From: JANMDU01 sp043777675
GTDB lineage: Bacteria > Pseudomonadota > Gammaproteobacteria > Burkholderiales > Burkholderiaceae_C
DNA length: 64,000 bases
Reading direction: 5' to 3'
Assembly (NCBI GenBank): GCA_043777675.1
Contig: JAYWHR010000056.1
Span: 1-64,000, forward strand
Positions 25,013-33,689 of this stretch are shown here, in pieces. Within the stretch, counting starts at the first letter, position 1. Each line of letters starts with the position of its first letter. Under the pieces are notes generated by a model, which saw only the letters and a program-made list of their open reading frames with translations, did no database searches and was not told where the DNA came from. The translations under genes and the position numbers were made by a program.

Positions 25013-28000
25013 TCAATCAAACGACCACGTGAATATGAGATCCACTGCGCTTTGCTGGCCTGCTTGGGCGCGCAGGGTGAAGCGTTGGGATAAGTCGTAG
25101 AAAACAAACAGCGTCCCCACAGCGCCTGACACACTGCGTTCGTAAGCAGCGTAGAAGTTGCGTGAAAAGCGCTTGCCCAGCGTCACAGCGCCTGCGCTGG
25201 CTGTGCCATCTGCATTACTTGAGCCTGACCGGAATGACAGCTCATCAAGCCCAAAGCTGCCCGCTAAAGTGCCCGATGCGCCGCCGCTTCTGCCGCCCAG
25301 TAGCGCGACGGCAGCTTGCTGCAGCAAGGCCGCTTCGCCGCCGCCACTGGCTGACGACCGACCCAACACCAGCCAAGAAAGTTTTTCAGCCTCGGGTAAG
25401 TCAGGTTGGGCATATAAGCTAACGCGCGGCAGCAGCGCTGTACCTAAAATTTGTACACCCACCCGTTGCCCTGCTTGCGCCGGATTGGGGCGAATGGCCA
25501 ACACATCCAGCGTCGGGTTGTCTAGTACGCCGGTAAAACGCAACACGCCACGCTCTACATCCAGCTGCTGGCCATATGCACGGTAGGTGCCGCGAACTGT
25601 ATTAACGGTACCGACCAAGCGCGGCTGGGCAATGTTGGTGCCACTTAACACCAGCTTGCCTTGCACCAATGTGTCTAGCCCCTTGCCGCGGATGCGCAGG
25701 TTTTGACCAAGATCAATGTTGATGGCAAGTTGCAGCGAACGCGCAGATTTTGCTGGGTCCACTGGCACCTCCTCTACTTTCACATTGGGCTGTCTAGCTT
25801 GCGCAACTGCGCCGCGCACGACAACATCGCTGCCCAATCTGGGCGCGGTGTCTTCCGGCAATACAAACAGGGCTTGATCAACGGTCAAATTGCCGGTCAG
25901 CTGCGTCTGGCCGTTTTGAAGGTTGGCTGCCATGTTGCCAGATAGGGTGATCTGCCGGTCAGTGCGCAAGCTGGCACGCAGGCGGTCAAGCTTGGCGTCT
26001 AGCGACACACTGGCCTGCCCGTTGACGAATGAAGCCACGCCCTGCGCGCTGAAGGTGCCGCCAGTGCCTTTATCGCCCGCGCCCTGCAGCGTGAAATCTG
26101 TGATTTTCATGCGACTTCCATCCAGCACTGCGCGCAAGCGTCCGTTGCCAAATTCAATACCGTCTACCACCGATCGCAACGCGAGATCATTGGCTTGCAA
26201 ATCACCCGCCAGTTGCGGCGCAGCGCGCGTGCCTTTGACGGAAATGTCTGCTCCCAATGAGCCGCGAAGCCGCCAGCCGGGCGGTGCCAGCACCGACCAA
26301 ACGCCCACGCGCGGCAGCTGCGCTTTAAGCATGCCCGCCAATGGCGCGTCGGGTGCCCATTGCCATTGCCCGGTGTTAGAGCCAGCGCTAGACCCGGCGG
26401 CTGATTTTGACAGCCGGGTGTGAAGCTGCCCTAGGGCAGTACCTGCGCGTTCACTGTCCCATCGCATCGATACATTGACAATATCGCCGCTGCTTTCAAG
26501 GTTCACACTGGCTTCTCGCACACCAGCCACAATCCGCGTAGCCGAGCCTTGTGTGCGCTCTGGCTGCACCGTGATGTCGCCACTGGTGCGATTCAAACTT
26601 GCCTTGACGGCCAGTGTGTCGCCCATCCGGGCATCCCACTGCCCGTCAAACACCAAATTACCAGCTATGCCCGCAATGACGGTTTGCGGGCCAGCAAACA
26701 GTTCGATCCACGCCATGGGCAGCCCGGAGATTTTGCCGGCGGTGTTGAACTGCCCGGCTTGCAGGCGCATGGGTTGCCAAGCAATGACGGCTGGCGGGCC
26801 TGGCGTGGGAGCAGTCAGTTGCGCTTGACCAGCACCGCTTTCAAAAGCATCTGAGGCAATGGTCCATTTCAATGCGACTGGCGAGGTTGCAGCCAGTTGC
26901 CATGTGCCTGCGCTAAGGGTTGGGTCATCCACTCGCAATGCAAATCGCTTGAGCAAGGCTTGCCAAGTGGTTGATGTTTTACCAGCGTCAAAAGCGGTTT
27001 GCAGCGCATACCTGCGTTGCCCAGACTTAAGAGTGCCGCTGGCCGTGACAGTGGCTTGGCTCAGGCGGCCCGATACGGTAGATTCAACCGCCCTCCATCT
27101 CAACTGAGTTGGTATGCTGGCGGCTGGCTGATTGTCGCGGGGCGCGACATCCAATGCAGGCACTGTCAGGCGCATTTGTACAGCGGGGTCTTGCCAGCCG
27201 CCTTGCCAACTTGCTGAGGCATCGCCATAGCCTGCAGCTGTAGCGGTCTTCAGCGCAGCAGGCACCATCGGTAGTTGCTGCAGCCAGCGCAGTGCCAAAG
27301 CAGCGTTCTGCACCTGTATGGTTGCATCGCCTTTGCCGCTTGTTTTGCGCAAGTCACCTTGCACTGTGGCATTGAGGCCCGGGGCTTTCAAGCTCAGATT
27401 GGCCTTACCGGCCAACGCAGCAGGTTCCGCCTGCAGCGCACCCACCAACTCCGCTTCACGCGAACGCAGCTCCAGCGTTGGCAAATCAAGCGTGCCAGCG
27501 CCAGCAATGGTGCTCCATGTTCCCTTCGCCTTGCCATTCACCGGTAGCGCAGCAAGCTGGCTGTGCAGATCTCGCGGATTGATGTTTTTGAGCAGGGCCT
27601 GAAAGCCGATGGTGTGCGTACCTTCGGCTTGCCCGCTAGCAGAGAGCGAGCCGCCGGCCAGCTGTGCTTTGAGTGATTTCACAATCACCAAGCCGCCCTG
27701 CCACTGTGCTGCCGCATCAAGCTGGTTGATGGGCAAGCGCTGCTTGTCCCAAGCGCCGGGAAGTCTGTTGACAACTTGCAGTTGCATGACCCAAGAGGTT
27801 GTAGCGGATGCTGCAATACCTGCGATCAATGCGGTAGCCGAGACCGGCACCACGCTTGCGCTCCCTGTCAGCAGCGTTTGCGGTGCATCTGGCCACAGCG
27901 CTGCGGTGTCGAGATTTTGAAAAGTGGCGTGCGCTGCGGCGATGGGCTGCGGTGCCCACGGTGTGATACGCGCGGTGATGCTGGCATTGGGCTGAGCGGC

Positions 28001-28792
28001 CGTTAATTTTTTCGATGCAGTAGGCCCAACTGCAGCATTTAAATCAGAGGTCATGCGCAAAAACGCGTTGGCCGTCACGTCCATCAAGATTCCGCGCGCT
28101 GTGGCATCAAAGCTCAAGGGAAGAGTCGTTTGGCTATTCGGAACCAAAGCACTTAACGCACCCGACAGGCTAGCGTCAAGCGCAAACGGCTTGCTGGCCT
28201 GCAGAGTTAGCTTGCCGCGGTACTCGCCCGAAGCCACTTTGATGGCTGTCACCTCAAGCTGATGACGCACTTGCTCAAAACTGTAGCTGCCTTTGATGCC
28301 TGATGCGGCAAAAGAAGCGCTGCCCTTCATGGCAAGTTGCTCTACAGCAAACGCATCGAGCTTGACACGAAACGGCAACTCAAGCGACTCGGGTGGCGCT
28401 GAAGGCGCGGAGGATTTTGTGCGCTGGTCATCGATTTGCAAGCTTGCTATCGTGAGGCTATTGAGCTGCAATATGCCTGCCGTCCATGCCAAAGCTTGCC
28501 AGCTCAGACGCACATCGTGCGCGCCAACGCTTAACCCATCTTGCTGCCATTGAACGTGGTCGATGTGCCCACCTGAACGCAGCGAACCACTAGCGTTTTG
28601 CACTTGCAGATTTTTAGTCAATTGCGGTGCGTAGCTGTCAGCCCATCGCAACGCTACTGGCAGCGAGCCATCCGTACCTGACCACCACCACAGAGCGGTC
28701 AGCAACAGCAGCGCAATGGCCATCACACCGAAAATACCCAGCGCCAGCGCTTTTGCAAAGCGCGCGACTCGAAAGCCCGATGCGCTGGCCAT
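25013..28792 (-). CDS. tamB: TamB, translocation and assembly module subunit
   Basis: TamB is a very long beta-helical protein spanning the periplasm. It works with TamA in outer membrane protein insertion and lipid transport. The 1259-residue product has one N-terminal membrane anchor (about 15-37), a long repetitive part rich in beta strands with an AsmA-like pattern, and the C-terminal DUF490 domain (about 900-1259). It ends AVDLIFTWSFD, with the terminal aromatic. It starts directly after the tamA stop on the same strand. Confidence 0.9.
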   Translation of the reverse strand: MASASGFRVARFAKALALGIFGVMAIALLLLTALWWWSGTDGSLPVALRWADSYAPQLTKNLQVQNASGSLRSGGHIDHVQWQQDGLSVGAHDVRLSWQALAWTAGILQLNSLTIASLQIDDQRTKSSAPSAPPESLELPFRVKLDAFAVEQLAMKGSASFAASGIKGSYSFEQVRHQLEVTAIKVASGEYRGKLTLQASKPFALDASLSGALSALVPNSQTTLPLSFDATARGILMDVTANAFLRMTSDLNAAVGPTASKKLTAAQPNASITARITPWAPQPIAAAHATFQNLDTAALWPDAPQTLLTGSASVVPVSATALIAGIAASATTSWVMQLQVVNRLPGAWDKQRLPINQLDAAAQWQGGLVIVKSLKAQLAGGSLSASGQAEGTHTIGFQALLKNINPRDLHSQLAALPVNGKAKGTWSTIAGAGTLDLPTLELRSREAELVGALQAEPAALAGKANLSLKAPGLNATVQGDLRKTSGKGDATIQVQNAALALRWLQQLPMVPAALKTATAAGYGDASASWQGGWQDPAVQMRLTVPALDVAPRDNQPAASIPTQLRWRAVESTVSGRLSQATVTASGTLKSGQRRYALQTAFDAGKTSTTWQALLKRFALRVDDPTLSAGTWQLAATSPVALKWTIASDAFESGAGQAQLTAPTPGPPAVIAWQPMRLQAGQFNTAGKISGLPMAWIELFAGPQTVIAGIAGNLVFDGQWDARMGDTLAVKASLNRTSGDITVQPERTQGSATRIVAGVREASVNLESSGDIVNVSMRWDSERAGTALGQLHTRLSKSAAGSSAGSNTGQWQWAPDAPLAGMLKAQLPRVGVWSVLAPPGWRLRGSLGADISVKGTRAAPQLAGDLQANDLALRSVVDGIEFGNGRLRAVLDGSRMKITDFTLQGAGDKGTGGTFSAQGVASFVNGQASVSLDAKLDRLRASLRTDRQITLSGNMAANLQNGQTQLTGNLTVDQALFVLPEDTAPRLGSDVVVRGAVAQARQPNVKVEEVPVDPAKSARSLQLAINIDLGQNLRIRGKGLDTLVQGKLVLSGTNIAQPRLVGTVNTVRGTYRAYGQQLDVERGVLRFTGVLDNPTLDVLAIRPNPAQAGQRVGVQILGTALLPRVSLYAQPDLPEAEKLSWLVLGRSSASGGGEAALLQQAAVALLGGRSGGASGTLAGSFGLDELSFRSGSSNADGTASAGAVTLGKRFSRNFYAAYERSVSGAVGTLFVFYDLSQRFTLRAQAGQQSAVDLIFTWSFD

Positions 28793-30658
28793 TTAAAAAA
28801 CAAACCCCACGCTGGTGTGCAGCCGCAAGCGCTTGGTCTTCACCCCATACGCCAGATCAATTTGCAGCGGGCCAATCGGGCTTTTAAAGCGTACGCCAGT
28901 GCCGATGCCGACAGAGGCACGCAGCGCTTGCGGCTTATCGGCCACCCCGCCTGCGTCAATGAACACGGTGTTTTCCCAATCGGTCGGCAAGCCGTTGCGG
29001 CGAATGGGCCGCTGCCATTCAACACTGCCCACTGCCATGTAGCGCCCTGGCCCGATGATGCCGCTGGGCAAGCTGATACCAATGTCGCGCAGGCCGTAGC
29101 CCCGCACGGTGCTGTCGCCTCCCGTGCGAAACAGCGTGCTACTGGGCACGCGTGCAGATTCGTTGGCGACAACAGCGCCGGCTTCAGCACGCGTGGCAAT
29201 GCGACTCGTGCTTAACGGGAAGATGCCCAAATACCGCCCAACCGCTCGCACAAAGGGCTGCCGCTTAGCCTTGCTATCGACATGAGCATCTGCATTCAGG
29301 GTTAAACCTGCACCTAGCTCAAAGCCCAGTCCGTACCCACTGCGCGGAAAAGGCAAGCCTTCAAAGTACCGCCCCGTCCAGACATAGTTGGCACTCAGTG
29401 CCGAACCATCGCCGGTGTCCGCATCGGTCTCGCTTGCCAAGCCACTTTTGTTTTTGACCCGTGCGCGGTCGTACTGAACATACACATTGCGATCGATACG
29501 TTCGCCCAGCTGGGAGCGGCCAAATCGCAAGCGCTGCTCGCTGGTGATCAGCGTTTTGTCGTCAAAGCGGTCGGCCTGCGCTAGACCCTCCCAGCGCCAG
29601 TTGCGTGCGTCGGGCAATGACGTCCACTTTGTCAATAGCGATGGAGATTTTTTTTCAAGCTGCAGTTTCGTCACAGCGCGCCAGTCAGTGCCCAACGCGC
29701 GGTTGTGCGAATGCTCTACTGATGCGCGGGGGCCGCTGTCGGTGCTAAAGCCTACACCCAACACCACTTTTTGCAGCGGTGCCTCACGCACTGAAATCAA
29801 CACAGGCGTAGCCAATGGATCACGGGTGCTTTCGAGATCGATGGATACATTGGCTGAGTCGTAGTAGCCGCTTGTGGCAATGCGCTGCTGGGCGTTGATC
29901 AGCTCTTTCTGGTCGTAGGCCGCACCCTCCTTTAACTGCGCCAAACGCGGTACGAGCACAGGGCTGTAGCGCGATACGCCGGAAATCTCAAGTGGCCCTA
30001 GCCGGTACAGTGGGCCAGAGTCAAGGATGAGCGATAAGTCAGCTGTACCCGTGGCAGGATCAATGTCTGCCAAACTGCTGGTGATCTTGCCTGTAGGGTA
30101 ACGCCGCACAATCAAGCCGCGCAGCGCCTGCGTTTTGGCGCTGTCCCAAGCATTTTGGGTAAAGTGCTGACCGCTGGCAAGTGACCAGTCGCTCTGAATC
30201 GCATTTTTTTGGCGTTTAGCATCGCTGTCCTGCGAGTTGGCAATATCTCCTTGAAAGTTAAATTGTGTGTTGGCAATCGTGGTGGCAGCTCTTGGCGTGA
30301 GGGTGATGACAATCAGTGGGCGTTGGCCTATGGTTGCTTCACGCGTGATCTGAATCACCGGATCGAAGTACCCCAGCGTACCTACCAAGCTGCGCACATT
30401 GGCATCGGCCAAAACCAGCAGGCGCTGCAGTTCAGCATCTTCAAGGTCAGCGACCGCACGGTAGCGTTCGAGCTCCAAATTTTGTTCGACCAGTTCACGC
30501 AGCGCTTCAAACTCTGGCGGTGTGCGTACGGCAATGTCAAAAGCCATTTCGCTGGGTGATTCAGCTGCGTTGATCGGTTGGGCTTGCACATGTAATGGGC
30601 AGATGCACGCTATGACTACGCAGCCAAACAACGCAACATGTGGGAGAGAAAATGCCAT
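28793..30658 (-). CDS. tamA: TamA, Omp85-family outer membrane protein
   Basis: From the ATG at 30658 the product has about 621 residues. It has a signal peptide (hydrophobic VALFGCVVIACICPLHVQA), three POTRA domains, and a 16-strand Omp85 barrel with GVGFSTDSGPRASVEHSHNRALG, the VRGYGLRDIG motif, and a last strand ending in Phe. A longer open frame to 30781 would place 41 basic residues before the signal peptide and is unlikely. It acts with TamB, encoded immediately downstream. Confidence 0.88.
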   Translation of the reverse strand: MAFSLPHVALFGCVVIACICPLHVQAQPINAAESPSEMAFDIAVRTPPEFEALRELVEQNLELERYRAVADLEDAELQRLLVLADANVRSLVGTLGYFDPVIQITREATIGQRPLIVITLTPRAATTIANTQFNFQGDIANSQDSDAKRQKNAIQSDWSLASGQHFTQNAWDSAKTQALRGLIVRRYPTGKITSSLADIDPATGTADLSLILDSGPLYRLGPLEISGVSRYSPVLVPRLAQLKEGAAYDQKELINAQQRIATSGYYDSANVSIDLESTRDPLATPVLISVREAPLQKVVLGVGFSTDSGPRASVEHSHNRALGTDWRAVTKLQLEKKSPSLLTKWTSLPDARNWRWEGLAQADRFDDKTLITSEQRLRFGRSQLGERIDRNVYVQYDRARVKNKSGLASETDADTGDGSALSANYVWTGRYFEGLPFPRSGYGLGFELGAGLTLNADAHVDSKAKRQPFVRAVGRYLGIFPLSTSRIATRAEAGAVVANESARVPSSTLFRTGGDSTVRGYGLRDIGISLPSGIIGPGRYMAVGSVEWQRPIRRNGLPTDWENTVFIDAGGVADKPQALRASVGIGTGVRFKSPIGPLQIDLAYGVKTKRLRLHTSVGFVF

Positions 30659-30786
30659 ATCTCGAATCAATATAACGAGTCTCTTGCGCTGCGTATGCAG
30701 GCGAATTCCTACGTTCTGTGTCAGCCGACTGCTCTGGAGGGCTCCAATTGGACTGCGCAGTTTGAATTGGCGCTGCGCCATGTGCG

Positions 30787-30873
30787 TTTGGCGATGCGCT
30801 CTTCTCCATCTGGCTCTACGAGAAAACCAAGCAGCTTGGGCTGCGCCGTGCGCTGCTCGGTAACGCCAAATAG
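30787..30873 (+). pseudogene. C-terminal remnant of a chalcone-isomerase-like gene
   Basis: In one frame 28 codons read FGDALFSIWLYEKTKQLG...LLGNAK and then TAG. The pattern of aromatic/Ile-Trp-Leu followed by a short helix and ALLG resembles the C-terminus of chalcone isomerase-like periplasmic proteins. Upstream codons are not convincing. The stop is directly followed by a repeat copy. The family call is tentative. Confidence 0.35.
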
Positions 30874-30875
30874 GT

Positions 30876-30938
30876 GCTATATATTCAATAGCACTCCACG
30901 CATATTCTATGCCGGATAGGCATCACTTTTGATCTAAA
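30876..30938 (+). repeat. CPE palindromic repeat
   Basis: GCTATATATTCAATAGCACT, then CGCATATTCTATGCCGG and a CACTTTTGATC-type right end. It is a full forward copy in the intergenic space between tamA and the DksA-like gene. Confidence 0.85.
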
Positions 30939-30967
30939 GAAGCCATAGTGATTCCTGAGTAAATTCG

Positions 30968-31318
30968 TTAAACCGCAGCGAGCTCAAATGCTTCTTGGCA
31001 ACGAATACAGCGCGGTGCTTCGGGGCTCACTTGCAAACACGCTGTAGTAATCGCTTGGCCACAATCCACGCATTGCCTATAGCTGCCAGCAGCGATGCGC
31101 TGCAAAGCAACATCCACCACATTGAGCTCAGCGCCCTCTTGCTCGCCAATGGCAAACTCAATATCTTTCGCCGAAATCACTTGGGCATGCGAATCCTCCG
31201 GGTGAGAAAAATGCGCCGCCACCACATCCGCTTGCCCCAGCATCCCGTCGCGCCGTAGCGCCACCCGCGACAGCTAGCCCTCGCGCAGAGAGCGCAATTG
31301 CTTTTCTAAAGGCTTCAT
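30968..31318 (-). pseudogene. DksA/TraR-type zinc-finger protein with in-frame amber stop
   Basis: The frame from an ATG at 31316-31318 gives MKPLEKQLRSLREG, then TAG (31274-31276), then the rest of a DksA/TraR-like protein. That part has an acidic helix and a C-terminal C4 zinc finger (CVDCGQ...CIRCQEAF). The stop falls in the first coiled-coil helix, where a Gln or Glu codon differs by one base. A GTG at 31264 could still make a 98-residue shortened protein with the finger intact. Such proteins modulate RNA polymerase. Confidence 0.65.
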
Positions 31319-31868
31319 GTCCGGTTCATTCACACCGTGCTCCGCCTCTGTTGGTGAAACCATCATTCACACATTGAGCCCATCTGTCTGTTCGCTGGCA
31401 GTGGGTGCAAGAATCCGTTTTGCGCGCTGCCCACTCGCCTGCTCCGTGACGTGCCCGAAAAAGCCGAGGCCTTTCTTCGTGAGGCGCTCTGTGCCGCCAG
31501 CCCCGAGCTGCTTGTCTTTTGTAGCGATGATTGCATGGCTGGCCGCGCCCGACCAGCGAAAGGCTTCGTTTTTTCAGACCCATCACGCAGCGGATCGCGT
31601 TGGTTGTTGCGTTGCGTTGCTCTGAATTCAATAGCACTCTGCGTAGTATTCATGCCGGCTAGATGCCAATTTCGCTCAAAATTAAAGGCTTATTGCATCA
31701 TCGCAAATTTCAAGCCAAATCAGCCTCTACCCGGCTACGAGCCTGCGCAGAGCGCTATCAGAAACATAGTAAATACCCTCCAACGCCAGCCCCTTGTGCC
31801 CATACAGCCGAGCAACTTCGCAGCTTAGAAGCTGCTCATGCCTTTTCAGGTGCCTTTTGCACACAGCA
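31319..31868. other. Gene-poor stretch with one CPE repeat
   Basis: No recognisable gene was found in about 550 bp. One frame (about 31428-31600) is open and codon-like (containing RDVPEKAEAFLREAL), suggesting an eroded coding sequence, but no family was recognised. It ends at a promoter for the first BrnT-type gene. Confidence 0.5.
31619..31684 (+). repeat. CPE palindromic repeat
   Basis: GCTCTGAATTCAATAGCACT followed by TATTCATGCCGGCTAGATGCC and a TTTCGCTCAAAAT end. It is closest to the copy at 33089-33153, with which it shares the unusual GCTCTGAATTC left end. Confidence 0.88.
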
Positions 31869-31897
31869 TTGACGATCCAATTTAACGTAGCTACAAT
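31869..31897 (+). promoter_or_regulatory. Sigma-70 promoter placed for a leaderless transcript
   Basis: TTGACG (31869-31874) and TACAAT (31892-31897) are separated by exactly 17 bp. The ATG of the BrnT-type gene is only 6 bp after the -10 box, so transcription would start at or next to the start codon. Confidence 0.65.
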
Positions 31898-31903
31898 AAA
31901 TAA

Positions 31904-32173
31904 ATGTAAATCCTGTTCGACCCCGCCAAAGACAAGGCGAACCAAGCCAAGCACGGAGAATCGCTCTCGTTGGCGGGTGAACTGGATTGGGAAGCTGCGT
32001 TGGTATGGGTTGATGAGCGGTTTGAGTGTGGCGAGGCGCGCACGATCGCGCTGGCTCCGCAAACAGGCATCCTTTACTACGTGGCATTTGTAGATCGTGG
32101 CGAGGTGCGCAGGGTGATTAGCCTGCGCCGCGCCAATCGTCGTGAGGTGAAACACTATGTCCAATCCATCTAA
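31904..32173 (+). pseudogene. BrnT-type toxin, start codon directly followed by stop
   Basis: BrnT toxins (DUF497) are RelE-like ribonucleases. The frame ILFDPAKDKANQAKHGESLSLAGELDWEAALVW...VSLRRANRREVKHY matches the family through its end. The ATG at 31904 is followed at once by TAA, where AAA (Lys) is expected. A TTG at 31970 is the only evident internal start and would remove the first 22 residues, including the conserved FDPAKDKANQAKHG. The toxin is probably silent or very poorly made. It overlaps the antitoxin gene by 17 bp. Confidence 0.7.
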
Positions 32174-32456
32174 ACGCCCGCCCATCCTCATGCCCACAGC
32201 GCAAGAGGACAAGCGCATCACAGCCGCCGCCAAAAGCGACCCCGACGCCCAGCCGCTCACACCCAAGCAGCTTGCAGCGATGGTGCCCATACGAGCGCTG
32301 CGCGGGCGGCCGAAACTAGGCAACGCCAAGCAACTGGTCTCCATGCGCTACAGCCCCGACGTACTGGCCTACTTCAAATCCACAGGCGTTGGCTGGCAAT
32401 CGCGCATGGACGGCGCGCTGCGCGAGTATGTGGCGCAGCATTCGCGCAGCGCTTAA
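32157..32456 (+). CDS. BrnA-type antitoxin
   Basis: The 99-residue product has a flexible basic N-terminus and a C-terminal ribbon-helix-helix-like domain: GRPKLGNAKQLVSMRYSPDVLAYFKSTGVGWQSRMDGALREYVAQ. It is typical of BrnA antitoxins, which bind both BrnT and DNA. The order toxin-first, antitoxin-second with overlap is normal for brnTA. Confidence 0.85.
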   Translation: MSNPSKRPPILMPTAQEDKRITAAAKSDPDAQPLTPKQLAAMVPIRALRGRPKLGNAKQLVSMRYSPDVLAYFKSTGVGWQSRMDGALREYVAQHSRSA

Positions 32457-32483
32457 CAAAAGCTAGATTCGCACTGCGCTTTA

Positions 32484-32515
32484 CCATATATATATGGCTA
32501 TTTATATGGCTTTTT
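32484..32515 (+). promoter_or_regulatory. Palindrome and direct repeats before second brnTA locus
   Basis: A perfect 14-bp palindrome CCATATATATATGG (32484-32497) is followed by a second TATATGGC half-site about 12 bp later. Together they lie 33 bp before the BrnT-type start. Position suggests an operator for BrnA. Confidence 0.55.
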
Positions 32516-32529
32516 TGGTATGATTGCGC

Positions 32530-32820
32530 ATGGGCAAAACAAGCTTTGAATGGGACGCAGAGAAAGACCAAGCCAACCAGATCAAGCATGGTGTTTCGTT
32601 TGCCGCTGCGCAATATGCGTTTGCTGACCAGCGCCGCGTGATTGCGAAGGATGAAGCGCACAGCGCGAGCGAAGAGCGTTCCTACTGCTTCGGCCAGGTG
32701 GGTGAAGGCGTCTTGACGGTGCGGTTCACCTACCGCAGTGAGGTGATTCGGATCATTGGCGCCGGATATTGGCGCAAAGGAAAGGCAATTTATGAGCGCG
32801 AGAATCAAATACACCAGTGA
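32530..32820 (+). CDS. BrnT-type toxin (DUF497)
   Basis: From the ATG at 32530 the product has 96 residues: FEWDAEKDQANQIKHGVSFAAAQYAFAD, a central strand region, and VLTVRFTYRSEVIRIIGAGYWRKGKAIYE. It fits the BrnT RelE-like fold with its conserved Arg and Lys residues. Unlike the copy 0.6 kb upstream it has no early stop. It overlaps the antitoxin gene by 29 bp. Confidence 0.85.
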   Translation: MGKTSFEWDAEKDQANQIKHGVSFAAAQYAFADQRRVIAKDEAHSASEERSYCFGQVGEGVLTVRFTYRSEVIRIIGAGYWRKGKAIYERENQIHQ

Positions 32821-33028
32821 GCCCATGGGCGAGCCCAAAGTCATCAAAGACTTTTTGCCTTCCCCGGCAGAGCTGGCCTTTAACGAAGAGGCCGTCAAAG
32901 TGACCTTGGCACTCTCTAAGAAAAGCATCGACTTCTTCAAAGCCGAAGCCGCCAAAAACCACACCCAATACCAACGCATGATCCGCCGCTTGGTCGATGC
33001 CTACGTGGATTCGCACAGCCGGGCTTGA
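32792..33028 (+). CDS. BrnA-type antitoxin
   Basis: The ATG at 32792 follows an AAAGGAAAGG ribosome-binding sequence inside the toxin gene. The 78-residue product has a short N-terminus with DFLPSPAEL and the DNA-binding part VKVTLALSKKSIDFFKAEAAKNHTQYQRMIRRLVDAYVDSH, a CopG/ribbon-helix-helix-like domain. It is the partner of the preceding BrnT-type toxin. Confidence 0.83.
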   Translation: MSARIKYTSEPMGEPKVIKDFLPSPAELAFNEEAVKVTLALSKKSIDFFKAEAAKNHTQYQRMIRRLVDAYVDSHSRA

Positions 33029-33088
33029 ACCTGCTCAGCTAGCGCCGCGCTTTACGACGTGACCCACTCGCCTGCTCAGCGTCGATGC

Positions 33089-33153
33089 GCTCTGAATTCA
33101 ATAGCACTCTGCGCATTATTCATGCCGGCTAGATGCCAGTTTCTCTAAAAATT
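33089..33153 (+). repeat. CPE palindromic repeat upstream of acetyltransferase
   Basis: Forward copy with GCTCTGAATTCAATAGCACT, GCGCATTATTCATGCCGGC and TAGATGCCAGTTTC. It ends 11 bp before the GNAT start codon, so it forms the gene's leader. Confidence 0.88.
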
Positions 33154-33164
33154 GCCACCACCCC

Positions 33165-33650
33165 ATGCCGCCCCACATCACCATCCGCCCCATTCAGCCC
33201 ACCGACTTTGGCGGTTGGAAGCCGCTCTGGGATGGCTACAACGCCTTCTATGGGCGCGAAGGCGCGACTGCATTGCCCGATGAGATCACACAAGCGACTT
33301 GGCGGCGCTTTTTTGACAGCGGCGAGTCCGTGCACGCCTTCGTGGCCACGGCGCGAGATGCGTCAAGCCAAGCTGGGAGCGAGCAGCTTGTTGGCCTAGT
33401 GCATTACATTTTTCACCGCAGCACCACGCGGCTCAATAACGTGTGCTACCTGCAAGACCTCATCGTCGCCCCCGAGCATCGCGGCCAACGCATCGGCGCG
33501 CAGCTCATCCAAGCCGTCTATGCCGCCGCAGCCGAAGCAGGTAGCTCTCGCGTTTACTGGACCACCCAAACCACCAACACCAGCGGCCGCGCCCTCTACG
33601 ACAAACTCGCCAAGCATGCGGGGTTTGTTGTGTATTCGCATGAGCTTTAA
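33165..33650 (+). CDS. GNAT-family N-acetyltransferase
   Basis: The 161-residue product has the GNAT order: ITIRPIQPTDFGGWKPLWDGYNAFY, VGLVHYIFHRST, CYLQDLIVAPEHRGQRIGAQLIQAVYAAA (acetyl-CoA loop R-G-Q-R-I-G) and VYWTTQTTNTSGRALYDKLAKHAGFVVY. This arrangement is common in small-molecule acetyltransferases; the substrate cannot be read from sequence. Confidence 0.85.
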   Translation: MPPHITIRPIQPTDFGGWKPLWDGYNAFYGREGATALPDEITQATWRRFFDSGESVHAFVATARDASSQAGSEQLVGLVHYIFHRSTTRLNNVCYLQDLIVAPEHRGQRIGAQLIQAVYAAAAEAGSSRVYWTTQTTNTSGRALYDKLAKHAGFVVYSHEL

Positions 33651-33689
33651 GTTCTTAACACAGTCTGCCGAAGCGCGATAGCTAGGACA

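Noticed and set aside
9578..31276. Recoding of TAG as a sense codon
   Set aside because: Intact genes in the window also end in TAG (for example at 46244 and 17869), so simple nonsense mutation or error is more likely.
31430..33077. Shared CCCACTCGCCTGCTC upstream of two repeat copies
   Set aside because: The 15-bp match lies at different distances from the two copies (about 190 and 12 bp), so it does not define a longer element.
33396..33650. C-terminal extension of the AlbA_2-type frame antisense to the GNAT gene
   Set aside because: It arises only because the original stop was lost; the antisense part has no family similarity while the GNAT gene is intact.
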